In this document: one piece after another, positions 1 to 8,907 of the stretch
How positions within the stretch are numbered: the first letter of the stretch is position 1
Layout: each line of letters opens with the position of its first letter
Origin: Flavihumibacter sp. UBA7668
GTDB taxonomy: Bacteria; Bacteroidota; Bacteroidia; Chitinophagales; Chitinophagaceae
DNA length: 64,000 nucleotides
NCBI RefSeq assembly: GCF_002483205.1
Contig: NZ_DLHM01000007.1
Coordinates: forward strand, 926,091-990,090
Direction: 5' to 3'
Notes under the pieces: model-generated
Told to the model about the DNA's origin: nothing
The model's database searches: none
The model's input: only the letters and a program-made list of their open reading frames with translations
Program-made: the position numbers and the translations under genes

Positions 1-106
1 CCTCACCCTTTTCTAAGGTTATACCTCCATTTTACCCATACTAACTTAACGGATTTTAATCCCCGTATTTTAAATGGAAAAGATTGGAAGAGTCAATTAT
101 TTTAAT

Positions 107-114
107 TAGATTTG
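107..114 (+). promoter_or_regulatory. Bacteroidota-type promoter of the marR gene (-7 box)
   Basis: TAGATTTG matches the Bacteroidota housekeeping -7 consensus TAnnTTTG exactly. A TTG at 84-86 lies 20 bases upstream and can serve as the -33 element. Transcription would start near 120, a short distance before the ATG at 136. Because the box overlaps the upstream TTG candidate start at 112, it argues for the ATG as the true start. Confidence 0.6.
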
Positions 115-135
115 GATAGTTGTTTAACTAACTAT

Positions 136-576
136 ATGCCAAACAACCAATTTAAAAAAGGCGAATTATACAGTTTTATTACGGGCAAGGCATCAACCGC
201 TATTGCGAGGAGATTGCAGAAGAAGTTTAATACGGCACAACTGAATCTGACGATAGAGCAATGGAGTGTGTTGTATCATTTATGGAAGCAGGATGGGATC
301 AGTCAGCAGGAACTTTGTAATGCAACTTTTCGCGATAAACCAAGTATTACCAGACTCGTTGATAATTTGGAGAAGCTGAAACTGGTGAAGCGGGTTTCTT
401 CGAAAGAGGATCGGAGAATGAATATGATCTATCTAACGGCAGAGGCGCGAAAAATGCAGGAAGTATCCATGGAATTGGCAGAAGAAACCCTGAATGAAGC
501 CTTAACCGGCGTGCCCGAGGATCAGGTAGAAATTTGTAAGGGGGTGCTTCAGATTGTCTACGACAATCTGAAGTGA
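136..576 (+). CDS. MarR family transcriptional regulator
   Basis: A winged-helix DNA-binding regulator of about 146 residues, the usual MarR length. The middle carries the typical pattern: a helix around IEQWSVLYHLWKQDGISQQEL, a recognition region with DKPSITRLVDNLEKLKLVKR, and the wing with SSKEDRRMNMIYLT. MarR proteins bind DNA as dimers and usually release it when a small ligand binds. In this phylum a MarR gene often precedes fatty-acid beta-oxidation genes, and an acyl-CoA dehydrogenase follows here, so control of lipid or aromatic-acid breakdown is a reasonable inference. A TTG at 112 would add eight residues but falls inside the -7 box, so ATG 136 is preferred. The ligand cannot be read from the sequence. 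Confidence 0.88.
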   Translation: MPNNQFKKGELYSFITGKASTAIARRLQKKFNTAQLNLTIEQWSVLYHLWKQDGISQQELCNATFRDKPSITRLVDNLEKLKLVKRVSSKEDRRMNMIYLTAEARKMQEVSMELAEETLNEALTGVPEDQVEICKGVLQIVYDNLK

Positions 577-1541
577 AAGGTGAGAGGTGAGAGGTGAAAG
601 CGGTGAGAGGTGAAAATGGAGTGTCAGGTAATGGAAGACTTTAAGAGAAATAGAGCGCAGAGAAAGGGAAATAAAGAGTAGATGAGCGTTTAAAGCATTA
701 GTTGAGAGAAAGAATAATTAGCTGAGAGAATGAGTAGTTAGCTGAGAAAATGAGTTGTTGATGTGAGTGTTAATTGTTAGTCGTGCGAGTGAGTAGTTGA
801 AGTGGGTGTTAGAAGTGAGAGGTGAAAATGGAGTGTCAGGTAATGGAAGACTTAAAGAGAGAGCGCAGAGAAAGGGAAATAAAGAGTAGATGAGCGTTTA
901 AAGCATTAGTTGCGAGAAAGAATAATTAGCTGATAAAATGAGTAGTTAGCTGAGAGAATGAGTTGTTAGCTGAGAGAATGAGTTGTTAGCTGAGAGAATG
1001 AGTTGTTGATGTGAGTGTTAATTGTTAGTCGTGCGAGTGAGTAGTTGAAGTGGGTGTTAGAAGTGAGAGGTGAAAATGGAGTGTCAGGTAATGGAAGACT
1101 TTAAGAGAAATAGAGCGCAGAGAAAGGGAAATAAAGAGTAGATGAGCGTTTAAAGTATCTGCAGACAATGAGTAATTAGACGAGAGAGTAAGTAATTAGA
1201 CGAGAGAATGAATAGCTGATGAGAGGGTTAGTAGTTCGTTGTGAAAGTGAGTAGTTGCTGTGAGAATGGAATCGTGAGAGAATGGAATCATGAGAGAATG
1301 GAATCGTGAGAGCGTGAGAATCGTGAGAGAATGGAATTGTGAGAGATCGCGAATCAATTTGAAGCTGAGTTATGAGCCGGTGATGGGAAGAAGTGAATGG
1401 GTGAAAGAAGTGAATGGGTGAAGAAGTGAATGGGTGAATTAGTGAATTAGTGAATGGGTGAAGAAGTGAATGGGTGAGTGGTGAATTTTGTCCGGCTGCC
1501 CCAACTTTTAACTTTTAATTTTTGACTTTTAACTTTGAAAC
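577..1541. repeat. 965-bp gene-free, C-poor repeat region between marR and acyl-CoA dehydrogenase
   Basis: The stretch is built almost entirely of purine-rich short repeats on the + strand, with G far in excess of C. Units include GTGAGAGGTGAAA, GCTGAGAGAATGAGTTGTTA (20 bp), GAGAGAATGGAATCGT (about 1259-1346) and GTGAATGGGTGAAGAA (about 1387-1480). The last 40 bases before the next gene invert the bias, with repeated CTTTTAA words. No open reading frame of credible coding character is present. It could be a 5' untranslated region of the downstream gene, a recombinogenic spacer left by gene loss, or a repeat cassette. No spacer or repeat pattern of a CRISPR array is seen. Confidence 0.85.
603..1155 (+). 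repeat. Long direct repeat, three copies (212 bp, 248 bp, 93 bp partial)
   Basis: Copies begin at 603, 815 and 1063 with GTGAGAGGTGAAAATGGAG. Copies 1 and 2 continue through AATAAAGAGTAGATGAGCG, a run of 20-bp GCTGAGAGAATGAGTTGTTA units, and GTCGTGCGAGTGAGTAGTTG. The length difference of 36 bp is explained by two extra 20-bp units in copy 2 minus a 4-base deletion near ACTTAAAGAGAG. Copy 3 diverges after GATGAGCGTTTAAAG. This is a nested tandem array: a 20-bp unit expanding inside a larger duplicated unit. Confidence 0.85.
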
Positions 1542-3338
1542 ATGTCAAGTGCATCCCAAAAACAAGCAACCATCCTGAAGGGTGGAGAGTGGTTGATCAA
1601 AGAAAGTGCTCCCTTTGACACGTTCATACCGGAGGACTTCAATGAAGAACAACAGATGGTAAAAGAGATGTGTGCCAGTTTTCTGGACACGGAAGTTTTG
1701 CCGATTGTGGATCGGATTGATAAATTGGAGCCTGGTCTGATGCCATCACTGGTGGATAAAGCGGGTGAACAGGGATTACTGGGTTCTTCCATCCCTGAAG
1801 AATTTGGGGGTTTGGGAAAGGATTTTATTACAGCTACGCTGGTAAATGAAGGACTGGGGGGAGGGTTTTCTTTCTCCGTGGCAGTGGCGGCGCATACCGG
1901 TATCGGTACTTTACCCATTCTTTATTTCGGAACCCAGGAGCAAAAGACTAAATACATTCCCAAGCTGGCATCCGGCGAATGGAAAGGTGCCTATGGTTTA
2001 ACCGAGCCCAATTCCGGATCGGATGCATTGGGAGCAAAGACCACGGCGAAATTATCGGAGGATGGAAAACATTATATACTAAACGGGCAGAAATGCTGGA
2101 TTACCAATGGGGGCTTTGCCGATGTTTATACTGTTTTCGCTAAAGTAGATGGCGACAAGTTCACCGGATTTATAGTTGAGCGGGGAATGGAAGGTTTTAC
2201 CCAGGGTCCGGAAGAACATAAGATGGGCATCAAGGGCTCTTCAACTGTCCAATTGTATTTCCAGGATTGCAAAGTACCCGCAGAAAACGTGTTGGGTGAA
2301 ATTGGAAAGGGGCATATCATCGCGTTTAATATTCTCAATATTGGCCGTCTCAAATTATGCGCAGCAGCATTGGGAGGTGCCAAGAGAGCGTTCAATACCT
2401 CTATCGTGTATGCAAATACCCGCGAACAGTTCAAACAGCCCATCAGCAATTTTGGCGCCATCAAGAACAAGATTGCGGAGATGGCTATCCGGATCTGGGT
2501 CTGCGAATCAGCACTGTACAGGGCAAGTAAATGGATCGACAATAAAGAAGTTGAATTATTGGCAGACGGCAAACCATTTAATGAAGCCTTACTCGGGGCT
2601 GCGGAAGAATATGCCATTGAGTGCGCTATGCTAAAAGTTTTCGGAAGTGAAGTACTTGATTTTGTAGTAGATGAAGGGGTTCAGATTCATGGTGGAAACG
2701 GGTATAGTGATGAATATATCATTTCGAAAGCCTATCGCGACAGCCGGATCAACCGGATTTACGAAGGAACCAATGAAATCAACCGGCTCCTCACTGTGGA
2801 TATGGTATTGAAACGTGCCATGAAAGGGAAACTGGATCTGCTCAATCCGGCGATGGCAGTGATGAAAGAATTGATGAGTATACCTGAATTCGGATCCGGT
2901 GAGGAAGCAGCCTTTGATGCGGAGAAAAAGCTGGTGGCAAATTTCAAAAAAGCCATTTTGATGACTGCCGGTGCTGCTGTTCAGAAATTACAAATGAAGA
3001 TTGAAGCAGAACAGGAAATTTTAATGAATGTGGCAGATATGGCCATCCTTACCTATAATGGAGAATCAGCCCTGCTTCGCCTGATGAAGCTGACCGGGCA
3101 GCGTGGAGAAGCTGCCTGCCAGATGGAAGCGGATATGGTTCGAACCTATCTGTATGATATTGCTGACCAAATCAACAAATTTGGAAAAGATGCCATCAAT
3201 GCTTTCGCCGAGGGCGATGAACAACGCATGATGCTGCTTGGTTTAAAACGATTTACCAAAGCTGCGCCGTTTAACAGCAAGGAAGCAAAACGTCGTATTT
3301 CAGAGAAAATTATCGCCGATAATAAGTATCCCCTCTAA
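1542..3338 (+). CDS. Acyl-CoA dehydrogenase family protein
   Basis: A 598-residue flavoprotein predicted to oxidise acyl-CoA to trans-2-enoyl-CoA in cytosolic beta-oxidation. The first 400 residues show the classical fold: an N-terminal helical domain, the FAD/substrate middle domain (AYGLTEPNSGSDA at about 151-163, CWITNGGFADVYTVFAKV) and the C-terminal helical domain with VQIHGGNGYSDEYIISKAYRD and the RIYEGTNEINR motif. The final 170 or so residues form an extra helical domain, as in the roughly 600-residue members related to very-long-chain enzymes. Substrate length is not deducible. The start has no competing ATG nearby. Homologous clusters often contain a FadB-type enzyme and a thiolase between marR and this gene; here that position is occupied by repeats. 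Confidence 0.92.
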   Translation: MSSASQKQATILKGGEWLIKESAPFDTFIPEDFNEEQQMVKEMCASFLDTEVLPIVDRIDKLEPGLMPSLVDKAGEQGLLGSSIPEEFGGLGKDFITATLVNEGLGGGFSFSVAVAAHTGIGTLPILYFGTQEQKTKYIPKLASGEWKGAYGLTEPNSGSDALGAKTTAKLSEDGKHYILNGQKCWITNGGFADVYTVFAKVDGDKFTGFIVERGMEGFTQGPEEHKMGIKGSSTVQLYFQDCKVPAENVLGEIGKGHIIAFNILNIGRLKLCAAALGGAKRAFNTSIVYANTREQFKQPISNFGAIKNKIAEMAIRIWVCESALYRASKWIDNKEVELLADGKPFNEALLGAAEEYAIECAMLKVFGSEVLDFVVDEGVQIHGGNGYSDEYIISKAYRDSRINRIYEGTNEINRLLTVDMVLKRAMKGKLDLLNPAMAVMKELMSIPEFGSGEEAAFDAEKKLVANFKKAILMTAGAAVQKLQMKIEAEQEILMNVADMAILTYNGESALLRLMKLTGQRGEAACQMEADMVRTYLYDIADQINKFGKDAINAFAEGDEQRMMLLGLKRFTKAAPFNSKEAKRRISEKIIADNKYPL

Positions 3339-3368
3339 TAATCAAGCAGTTATAAGTGTTTACACGAA

Positions 3369-3389
3369 GGAGCCTATGGCTCCTTTTTT
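3369..3389 (+). terminator. Rho-independent terminator after acyl-CoA dehydrogenase
   Basis: GGAGCC at 3369-3374 and GGCTCC at 3378-3383 form a perfect 6-bp GC-rich stem around a TAT loop, followed directly by six T residues. It lies 30 bases after the stop codon. Confidence 0.85.
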
Positions 3390-3460
3390 GTGTAGTTCAA
3401 CTATTTGAACGCTTGTTTGGTTTATTTTAACATATCCTGATTATTTTATTAAGTGTTTGA

Positions 3461-3490
3461 TTGACTTTTAATAATATTATCATATATTTA
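3461..3490 (+). promoter_or_regulatory. Candidate promoter for the first SusC/SusD pair
   Basis: TTG at 3461-3463, then 19 bases, then TATATTTA at 3483-3490, one base off the TAnnTTTG -7 consensus. The region is AT-rich and follows the upstream terminator. It would give a leader of more than 200 bases before the susC start. No ECF sigma/anti-sigma pair or other regulator gene is adjacent. Confidence 0.35.
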
Positions 3491-3517
3491 ACAAGACCAA
3501 ACTAAAAGCCATTTATT

Positions 3518-3649
3518 ATGACACGATTGCTGCTATGGCTCCGCCATGTCCGGAGCGACGTATTCCGTCTCTTCTCCAACTTCCCGATTTACAAACAAGA
3601 TGAGATTCAACTGAACCCAAGAGCAAGGCGCTTGCTGCTGATGGGGTAA
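3518..3649 (+). CDS. Possible 43-residue leader ORF upstream of susC
   Basis: An ATG-initiated frame of 44 codons beginning MTRLLLWLRHVRSDVF and ending in a basic Arg/Leu-rich tail (NPRARRLLLMG). It fills most of the 319-base gap between the terminator at 3389 and susC at 3709 and sits just downstream of the candidate promoter. I recognise no family. It could be a small protein, a regulatory leader peptide, or chance. The stretch otherwise holds no gene. Confidence 0.3.
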   Translation: MTRLLLWLRHVRSDVFRLFSNFPIYKQDEIQLNPRARRLLLMG

Positions 3650-3708
3650 TCAGGATTTGTTTATTCGGGACACCGGAATCCAATTTCAAACATATTTAAA
3701 TCAGTTAA

Positions 3709-6700
3709 ATGAATTCATCATTTAAACTCAACCAGCTTAATGGAAAAAGTATGGCTGTGCTGCTATTTGCTGCCGTACTCGCACTGGGCCTTACCGTGCC
3801 TGGTAAAGCGAACGCAAATCCGGAGGGGTATACAGATGCTCCCTTTCAACAGTCGCGCGAAATCAGCGGACGTGTAACGGATGATAAAGGAAGTCCAATT
3901 GCAAATGCCAGTGTTACTGTTAAAGGCAAATCTTCCGGTACTACTACCAATGACGATGGGTTTTTCAAAATGACTATTGACGAAACGGATAAAACCCTGG
4001 TTTTCAGTTTCGTAGGCTTCAGAACACTGGAGTATAATATCACCGCTTCCAATTCCATTGCTATAACCTTGAATGCCTCGAACGAGCAACTTTCAGATGT
4101 GGTAGTAGTGGGTTATGGCACACAAAGAAAAGTTACCGTAACAGGAGCAGTTACGGCCGTAAAAGGAGATGCGCTGGTAAAATCGCCCGCTGTAGATCTT
4201 TCGAATTCACTTGCCGGACGGTTACCCGGTTTGGTAGTTATCCAGACCAGTGGTGAGCCGGGAAATGATGGCGCCACTATTCGGATTCGGGGAAATAATA
4301 CCCTGGGTAACAGTAGTCCGCTTATTGTAATTGACGGTATCCCCGACCGGGATGGCGGTTTAGGCAGATTGAATCCCAAAGATATTGAGTCCATATCCGT
4401 TTTGAAAGATGCCTCTGCTGCTATTTATGGAGCAAGGGCTGCAAATGGAGCGATCCTGGTAACAACTAAAAGAGGCAGCAGCGGCAAGCCAAAAATTTCT
4501 TACGACTTTAACCGCGGTTGGAGTCAGCCTGCCCGAATTCCCAAAATGGCCAATGCCTACCAGTATGCCACTATCATGAATGAATTGCCTATTTATAGAA
4601 ATGTGAATCCGGCTAATTGGGAAGCAGCCTGGGAATCCATTCAAACAAATGGAACTTATCCCGGTGTACCAAGTGTGCAATATTCTCCGGAATCGGTACA
4701 GAAATTTAAGGACGGATCGGATCCCTGGGGACATCCGGATACGGATTGGTTTGGAGATGCATTCAAAACCTGGTCGCCGCAAACAAGACATAATCTGCAA
4801 TTGAGTGGCGGTACGGAGAGCCTGCGTTATTTCACATCAATAGGATATGTTAATCAGGATGCGTATTATAAAAATTCAGCAACCTTTTATAAGCAATATA
4901 ATTTCCGCACCAATTTAAGTGCGAAAGTGAATCCCTATATAAATGTAAATGTTGGTATCCTGGCCAGAAGGGAAGACCGGAACTATCCTACAGAAAGTGC
5001 AGGTTCTATTTTCCGGATGCTGATGAGGGGACGTCCTACTGAGCCGGAAGTATGGCCCAACGGATTGCCTGGTCCGGATATTGAAAATGGACAGAACCCA
5101 TATGTAATCACCACCAATGCCACAGGCTATGTTCGGAATCCAACTGACTTTGTACAGGGAAATGGATCTGTTGAAATAACCAATCCATGGATAAAAGGGT
5201 TGAAACTGACCTTATCAGGAGCGGTTGATAAAACCACTTCCACCAATAAAAACTGGCAAACTCCCTGGAGATTGTATTCATGGGACAAAATTTCCTATGA
5301 GGCAGATGGGGTGACTCCCTTGCTTGTTGGAGCCATCCGATCCAATTTTACGGATCCCAGACTTACACAAACCTATTCATCCGTCCTGAATACGAACCTT
5401 ACCGGGATGTTGAATTATGATACGAAAATTGGAGAGAATCATTCCATCGGATTATTGGTAGGTGTAACCAAAGAAACCTTCCAGGGTGAAGGATTTCTGG
5501 CATACAGAAGAGATTTTCTTTCCACCGCAGTGGCACAGATAGCAGCAGGTGGAACAGCCAACCAGCGGACAGATGGCGGAGCTTATGACAGAGCCCGGCT
5601 TGGTTACTATGGTCGTGCTCAATACAACTATAAGGAAAAATACCTGGCTGAATTTATATTCCGTTATGATGGTTCTTATATGTTCCCGGAAGATTCCCGG
5701 TTTGGATTTTTCCCCGGACTCTTATTGGGATGGAACATTTCGAATGAAAACTGGTGGAATGTAAAAGCAGTTAATAATCTGAAGCTTCGTGCCTCTTATG
5801 GTCAGATGGGTAATGATCAGATTCTGTATAATAATGTGCTGCAGGAATTTGCTTATTTGTCTATTTATGGTTCGGGTACCTATCCGATCAATGGCCAGGT
5901 GGTTAATACCCTGTATGAGCGTTTGCTTCCGAATCCGTTCTTTACCTGGGAGAAAGCCAAAAACTACAATGTTGGTTTAGATGCGAGCATTCTCGATGGT
6001 AAGTTTGATCTGACATTGGAATATTTCTACAATAACAGAACTAAAATCCTGATACCGAATACAGGCGTTACTCCGGGTTCTTCCGGAATTGCGGATCGCC
6101 TGCCACCACAAAACCTGGGTGAGGTTAACAACAGAGGATTTGAATTCTCGCTGAACTATAATACAAGAGTCGGTAAAGATCTTGTTATCAGAGCAGGAAT
6201 TAATGGCGGATATGCGAAGAATGAAGTGGTGTTTATGTCAGAAACTCCGGGTATACCGGATTACCAACGTATGGAAGGCAAACCGATTGGAGCATTTCTT
6301 GCTTTCCAGTACGACGGTGTGTTCAGAGATGTGGAAGACATCAACAAAAATACGGTGGACTACAGTGGTGTAACCGGACAGTTAATTCCGGGTGATATGA
6401 AAATCAGGGATGTAAACGGTGATAACCTGATCAATGCAGATGATGCCGTTCGTCTGGATAAAAACAATACACCCACTTTCAACTATGGTGCAACATTCGA
6501 TTTGCGCTATAAAGGATTTGATCTGAGTTTATTATTCCAGGGAGCAACCGGAGCATTAATCAGAATTCAGACAGAATCCGGGGATATTGGAAACTATCTT
6601 GATTATTTCTATAAAAATCGCTGGTCGATTGATAATCCAAGTAGTGTACATCCAAGGCTTGCCAGCAGAGGAGACACCTACTTTACCGGTGGTAATTATG

Positions 6701-6945
6701 GAAATAATACCTACTACATGTTTAACAAGAATTATGTGCGGTTAAAGAATATTGAAATCGGTTATAATCTGCCTGCAGATTTATTACAGAGAATCAAGCT
6801 CAGCAACCTGCGTGTATTTGCGAATGGATTGAATGTTTTCACAATCGATAAAATGAAAGTTTACGATCCGGAGGCAACTGTAGAGAGTGGCGTTTATTAT
6901 CCACAATCAAGGGTAATTAACCTTGGATTTAGTGTAACCTTTTAA
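3709..6945 (+). CDS. SusC/RagA family TonB-linked outer membrane receptor
   Basis: A 1078-residue outer membrane transporter. An N-terminal signal peptide ends near residue 36 (hydrophobic MAVLLFAAVLALGLTV, then PGKANA). A carboxypeptidase-regulatory-like domain follows (about 52-130), then the hallmark VVVVGYGTQ and the TonB plug (about 140-255, including RIRGNNTLGNSSPLIVIDG and SISVLKDASAAIYGARAANG). The rest is the large beta-barrel ending in an aromatic residue (GFSVTF). There is no STN domain, so signalling to an anti-sigma factor is not suggested. It works with the SusD lipoprotein 10 bases downstream to bind and import a large ligand. The downstream genes carry no glycoside hydrolase, so the ligand need not be a glycan. 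Confidence 0.95.
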   Translation: MNSSFKLNQLNGKSMAVLLFAAVLALGLTVPGKANANPEGYTDAPFQQSREISGRVTDDKGSPIANASVTVKGKSSGTTTNDDGFFKMTIDETDKTLVFSFVGFRTLEYNITASNSIAITLNASNEQLSDVVVVGYGTQRKVTVTGAVTAVKGDALVKSPAVDLSNSLAGRLPGLVVIQTSGEPGNDGATIRIRGNNTLGNSSPLIVIDGIPDRDGGLGRLNPKDIESISVLKDASAAIYGARAANGAILVTTKRGSSGKPKISYDFNRGWSQPARIPKMANAYQYATIMNELPIYRNVNPANWEAAWESIQTNGTYPGVPSVQYSPESVQKFKDGSDPWGHPDTDWFGDAFKTWSPQTRHNLQLSGGTESLRYFTSIGYVNQDAYYKNSATFYKQYNFRTNLSAKVNPYINVNVGILARREDRNYPTESAGSIFRMLMRGRPTEPEVWPNGLPGPDIENGQNPYVITTNATGYVRNPTDFVQGNGSVEITNPWIKGLKLTLSGAVDKTTSTNKNWQTPWRLYSWDKISYEADGVTPLLVGAIRSNFTDPRLTQTYSSVLNTNLTGMLNYDTKIGENHSIGLLVGVTKETFQGEGFLAYRRDFLSTAVAQIAAGGTANQRTDGGAYDRARLGYYGRAQYNYKEKYLAEFIFRYDGSYMFPEDSRFGFFPGLLLGWNISNENWWNVKAVNNLKLRASYGQMGNDQILYNNVLQEFAYLSIYGSGTYPINGQVVNTLYERLLPNPFFTWEKAKNYNVGLDASILDGKFDLTLEYFYNNRTKILIPNTGVTPGSSGIADRLPPQNLGEVNNRGFEFSLNYNTRVGKDLVIRAGINGGYAKNEVVFMSETPGIPDYQRMEGKPIGAFLAFQYDGVFRDVEDINKNTVDYSGVTGQLIPGDMKIRDVNGDNLINADDAVRLDKNNTPTFNYGATFDLRYKGFDLSLLFQGATGALIRIQTESGDIGNYLDYFYKNRWSIDNPSSVHPRLASRGDTYFTGGNYGNNTYYMFNKNYVRLKNIEIGYNLPADLLQRIKLSNLRVFANGLNVFTIDKMKVYDPEATVESGVYYPQSRVINLGFSVTF

Positions 6946-6955
6946 ACTTGTACAA

Positions 6956-8836
6956 ATGAAAAACGGGAAAATAATTACCGGCTTTGCGATGGCCATTATG
7001 GTGATCGCAGGCGCATGTAAAAAAGACTTCCTCAATACGGAACCACAGAATGAGTTTTCGAGTGAATCAACCTGGACGGATGGGCCATTGGCACAGGCTT
7101 TCATTTACAATGTATACTCCTATCTCGGATATGGTGGATATGAGGAGCAGGCATTGGCGGCCTATACAGATGAAGCCATGTTTACCCATGCGGGAAGAAA
7201 CATCAATACCTTTACGGAGGCAAGTGAAACACCTTCCAATCCGGCCTGGTTCAGTAGTACCTATAGCTGGAACAACATGTATGAAGCCATACGTGATGCC
7301 AATATTGCCATCAACCGACTGCCTACTGCAAGTTTTGATGATCAGCCCCTGAAGGATCGCTTACTAGGTGAAGCCTATTTTTTAAGAGGTTATTATTACC
7401 ATCAGCTGATGCGTTTCTATGGTGGTGTTCCGATTATTAAACGTCCATATGGATTAAATGAAGACTATACGATTGAGCGCAGCAGTTTTGATGCAACTGT
7501 AAGTTCAATAATATCCGATTTGGACAGTGCCATCTTACTGCTGGATGGTAAAACAGTAACACCCGGAAGAGCATCTGAACTGTCGGCCAAGGCATTAAAA
7601 TCAAGAGTATTGGTGTATGCTGCGAGTGATTTGCATGATGCCAATACTGCCAAAGCAAAATCTCCAACGCTTAGCGGGTATGGTAACATTGAATTGGTTG
7701 CATATACTTCAGGTGATAGAACTGCACGCTGGCAGGCAGCAAAAGTGGCATCTAAGGCAGTTATGGATGAGGGCCAGGGATATAAGCTTGATTTAACGGC
7801 ACCGGTCTCTGCAACAGAAGGGAAGAATAATTATATTTCACTTTCAATGGCAGGCGGAAGTAAGGCTGCTGAAGCAGATGCGGCTGCTGCATCAGAATTA
7901 ATATTCTTCCGTACGTTATCCGGTTTGTATACACAGGAAAGTAACTGGCCACTGGGCGGTTTGCATTACGGAATCAACAATGGTCCGAATGGATATCATA
8001 ACTGGGGAGGTAATACACCCATTCAGCAATTGGTAGATGATTATGAAATGATGGATGGCAGCAAATTTGACTGGAATAATCCGGCTCAAAAAGCAGATCC
8101 CTACACCGGTCGTGATCCCCGTTTTTATGCCACCATACTGTATGACGGAGCAGACTGGAAACCCCGGCCTTCTGATGTGATCGGTCTTGATCCGGTTAGT
8201 CAGATTCAGACAGGGTATTACAACAACGGAGGTGCAACTATAAACGGAATAGACACCAGATCTTCCGCTGTTGAAAACTGGAATGGTACAAGAACCCATT
8301 ATTATACCCGGAAATTTATTGATCCAAATCCGGCTTTGCCCGATAACCAATCGAATTTCCAATTGGTTCCCTGGCCCTTTATCCGCTATACAGAAGCCGT
8401 ATTCAATTATATTGAATCCTGTATTGCATTGGGTGAGGAAGCCGAAGCCAGATTATGGCTGAACAGAATTCGTTTCAGAGCAGGAATGCCTGCAGTAAAT
8501 GATGCCGGTCAGGATTTGGTAAACCGATATCGCAACGAACGTCGCGTGGAACTGGTTTATGAAGAACACCGCTACCATGATGCCAGAAGATGGATGATAC
8601 CTGCTGAAACTGTTGGAAGAGGAATTAAAAGTATTATTGTCAACGGAACCATTAAGGCGGGTGCTACTCCACATGTTCCATATCGCCACGATAAGTCGAG
8701 GTATAATTATACGTACACAGTTGTTGATAACAACGAAAATGAGCGAAGAAAATGGGAGGATAAAATGTATTTCAGACCTGTTTTAAGGGATGAAATCAAC
8801 CGGAATGATAAACTGATTCAGAATCCCGGATATTGA
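6956..8836 (+). CDS. SusD/RagB family nutrient-binding outer membrane lipoprotein
   Basis: A 626-residue surface lipoprotein that forms the lid of the preceding SusC channel. A signal peptide with lipobox IAGAC puts the lipidated cysteine at 21, followed by KKDFLNTEPQNEF, the typical SusD beginning. The TPR-like helical core is evident from LLGEAYFLRGYYYHQLMRFYGG and the C-terminal RYNEHR-type motif (RNERRVELVYEEHRYHDARRW). The family is normally 500-650 residues, so it is full length. The gene lies 10 bases after susC. A hairpin terminator follows the stop codon. Confidence 0.94.
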   Translation: MKNGKIITGFAMAIMVIAGACKKDFLNTEPQNEFSSESTWTDGPLAQAFIYNVYSYLGYGGYEEQALAAYTDEAMFTHAGRNINTFTEASETPSNPAWFSSTYSWNNMYEAIRDANIAINRLPTASFDDQPLKDRLLGEAYFLRGYYYHQLMRFYGGVPIIKRPYGLNEDYTIERSSFDATVSSIISDLDSAILLLDGKTVTPGRASELSAKALKSRVLVYAASDLHDANTAKAKSPTLSGYGNIELVAYTSGDRTARWQAAKVASKAVMDEGQGYKLDLTAPVSATEGKNNYISLSMAGGSKAAEADAAAASELIFFRTLSGLYTQESNWPLGGLHYGINNGPNGYHNWGGNTPIQQLVDDYEMMDGSKFDWNNPAQKADPYTGRDPRFYATILYDGADWKPRPSDVIGLDPVSQIQTGYYNNGGATINGIDTRSSAVENWNGTRTHYYTRKFIDPNPALPDNQSNFQLVPWPFIRYTEAVFNYIESCIALGEEAEARLWLNRIRFRAGMPAVNDAGQDLVNRYRNERRVELVYEEHRYHDARRWMIPAETVGRGIKSIIVNGTIKAGATPHVPYRHDKSRYNYTYTVVDNNENERRKWEDKMYFRPVLRDEINRNDKLIQNPGY

Positions 8837-8857
8837 TCTTTTTGATTGCATTTACAA

Positions 8858-8892
8858 AAGAATCTATTCCTAAATTGGGATAGATTCTTTTT
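8858..8892 (+). terminator. Terminator or attenuator between susD and the FG-GAP operon
   Basis: AAGAATCTATTCC (8858-8870) pairs with GGGATAGATTCTT (8877-8889) across a 6-base loop, with one G-U pair, followed by a T-rich TTT ATAT tail. Only 15 bases separate it from the next start codon, leaving no obvious room for a separate promoter. Partial read-through may therefore set the level of the downstream genes. Confidence 0.7.
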
Positions 8893-8907
8893 ATATAGAA
8901 CCATCAA

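Noticed and set aside
577..1541. Possible CRISPR array
   Set aside because: Repeats are contiguous or nested, unit lengths vary and no unique spacers separate them; no cas gene is near.
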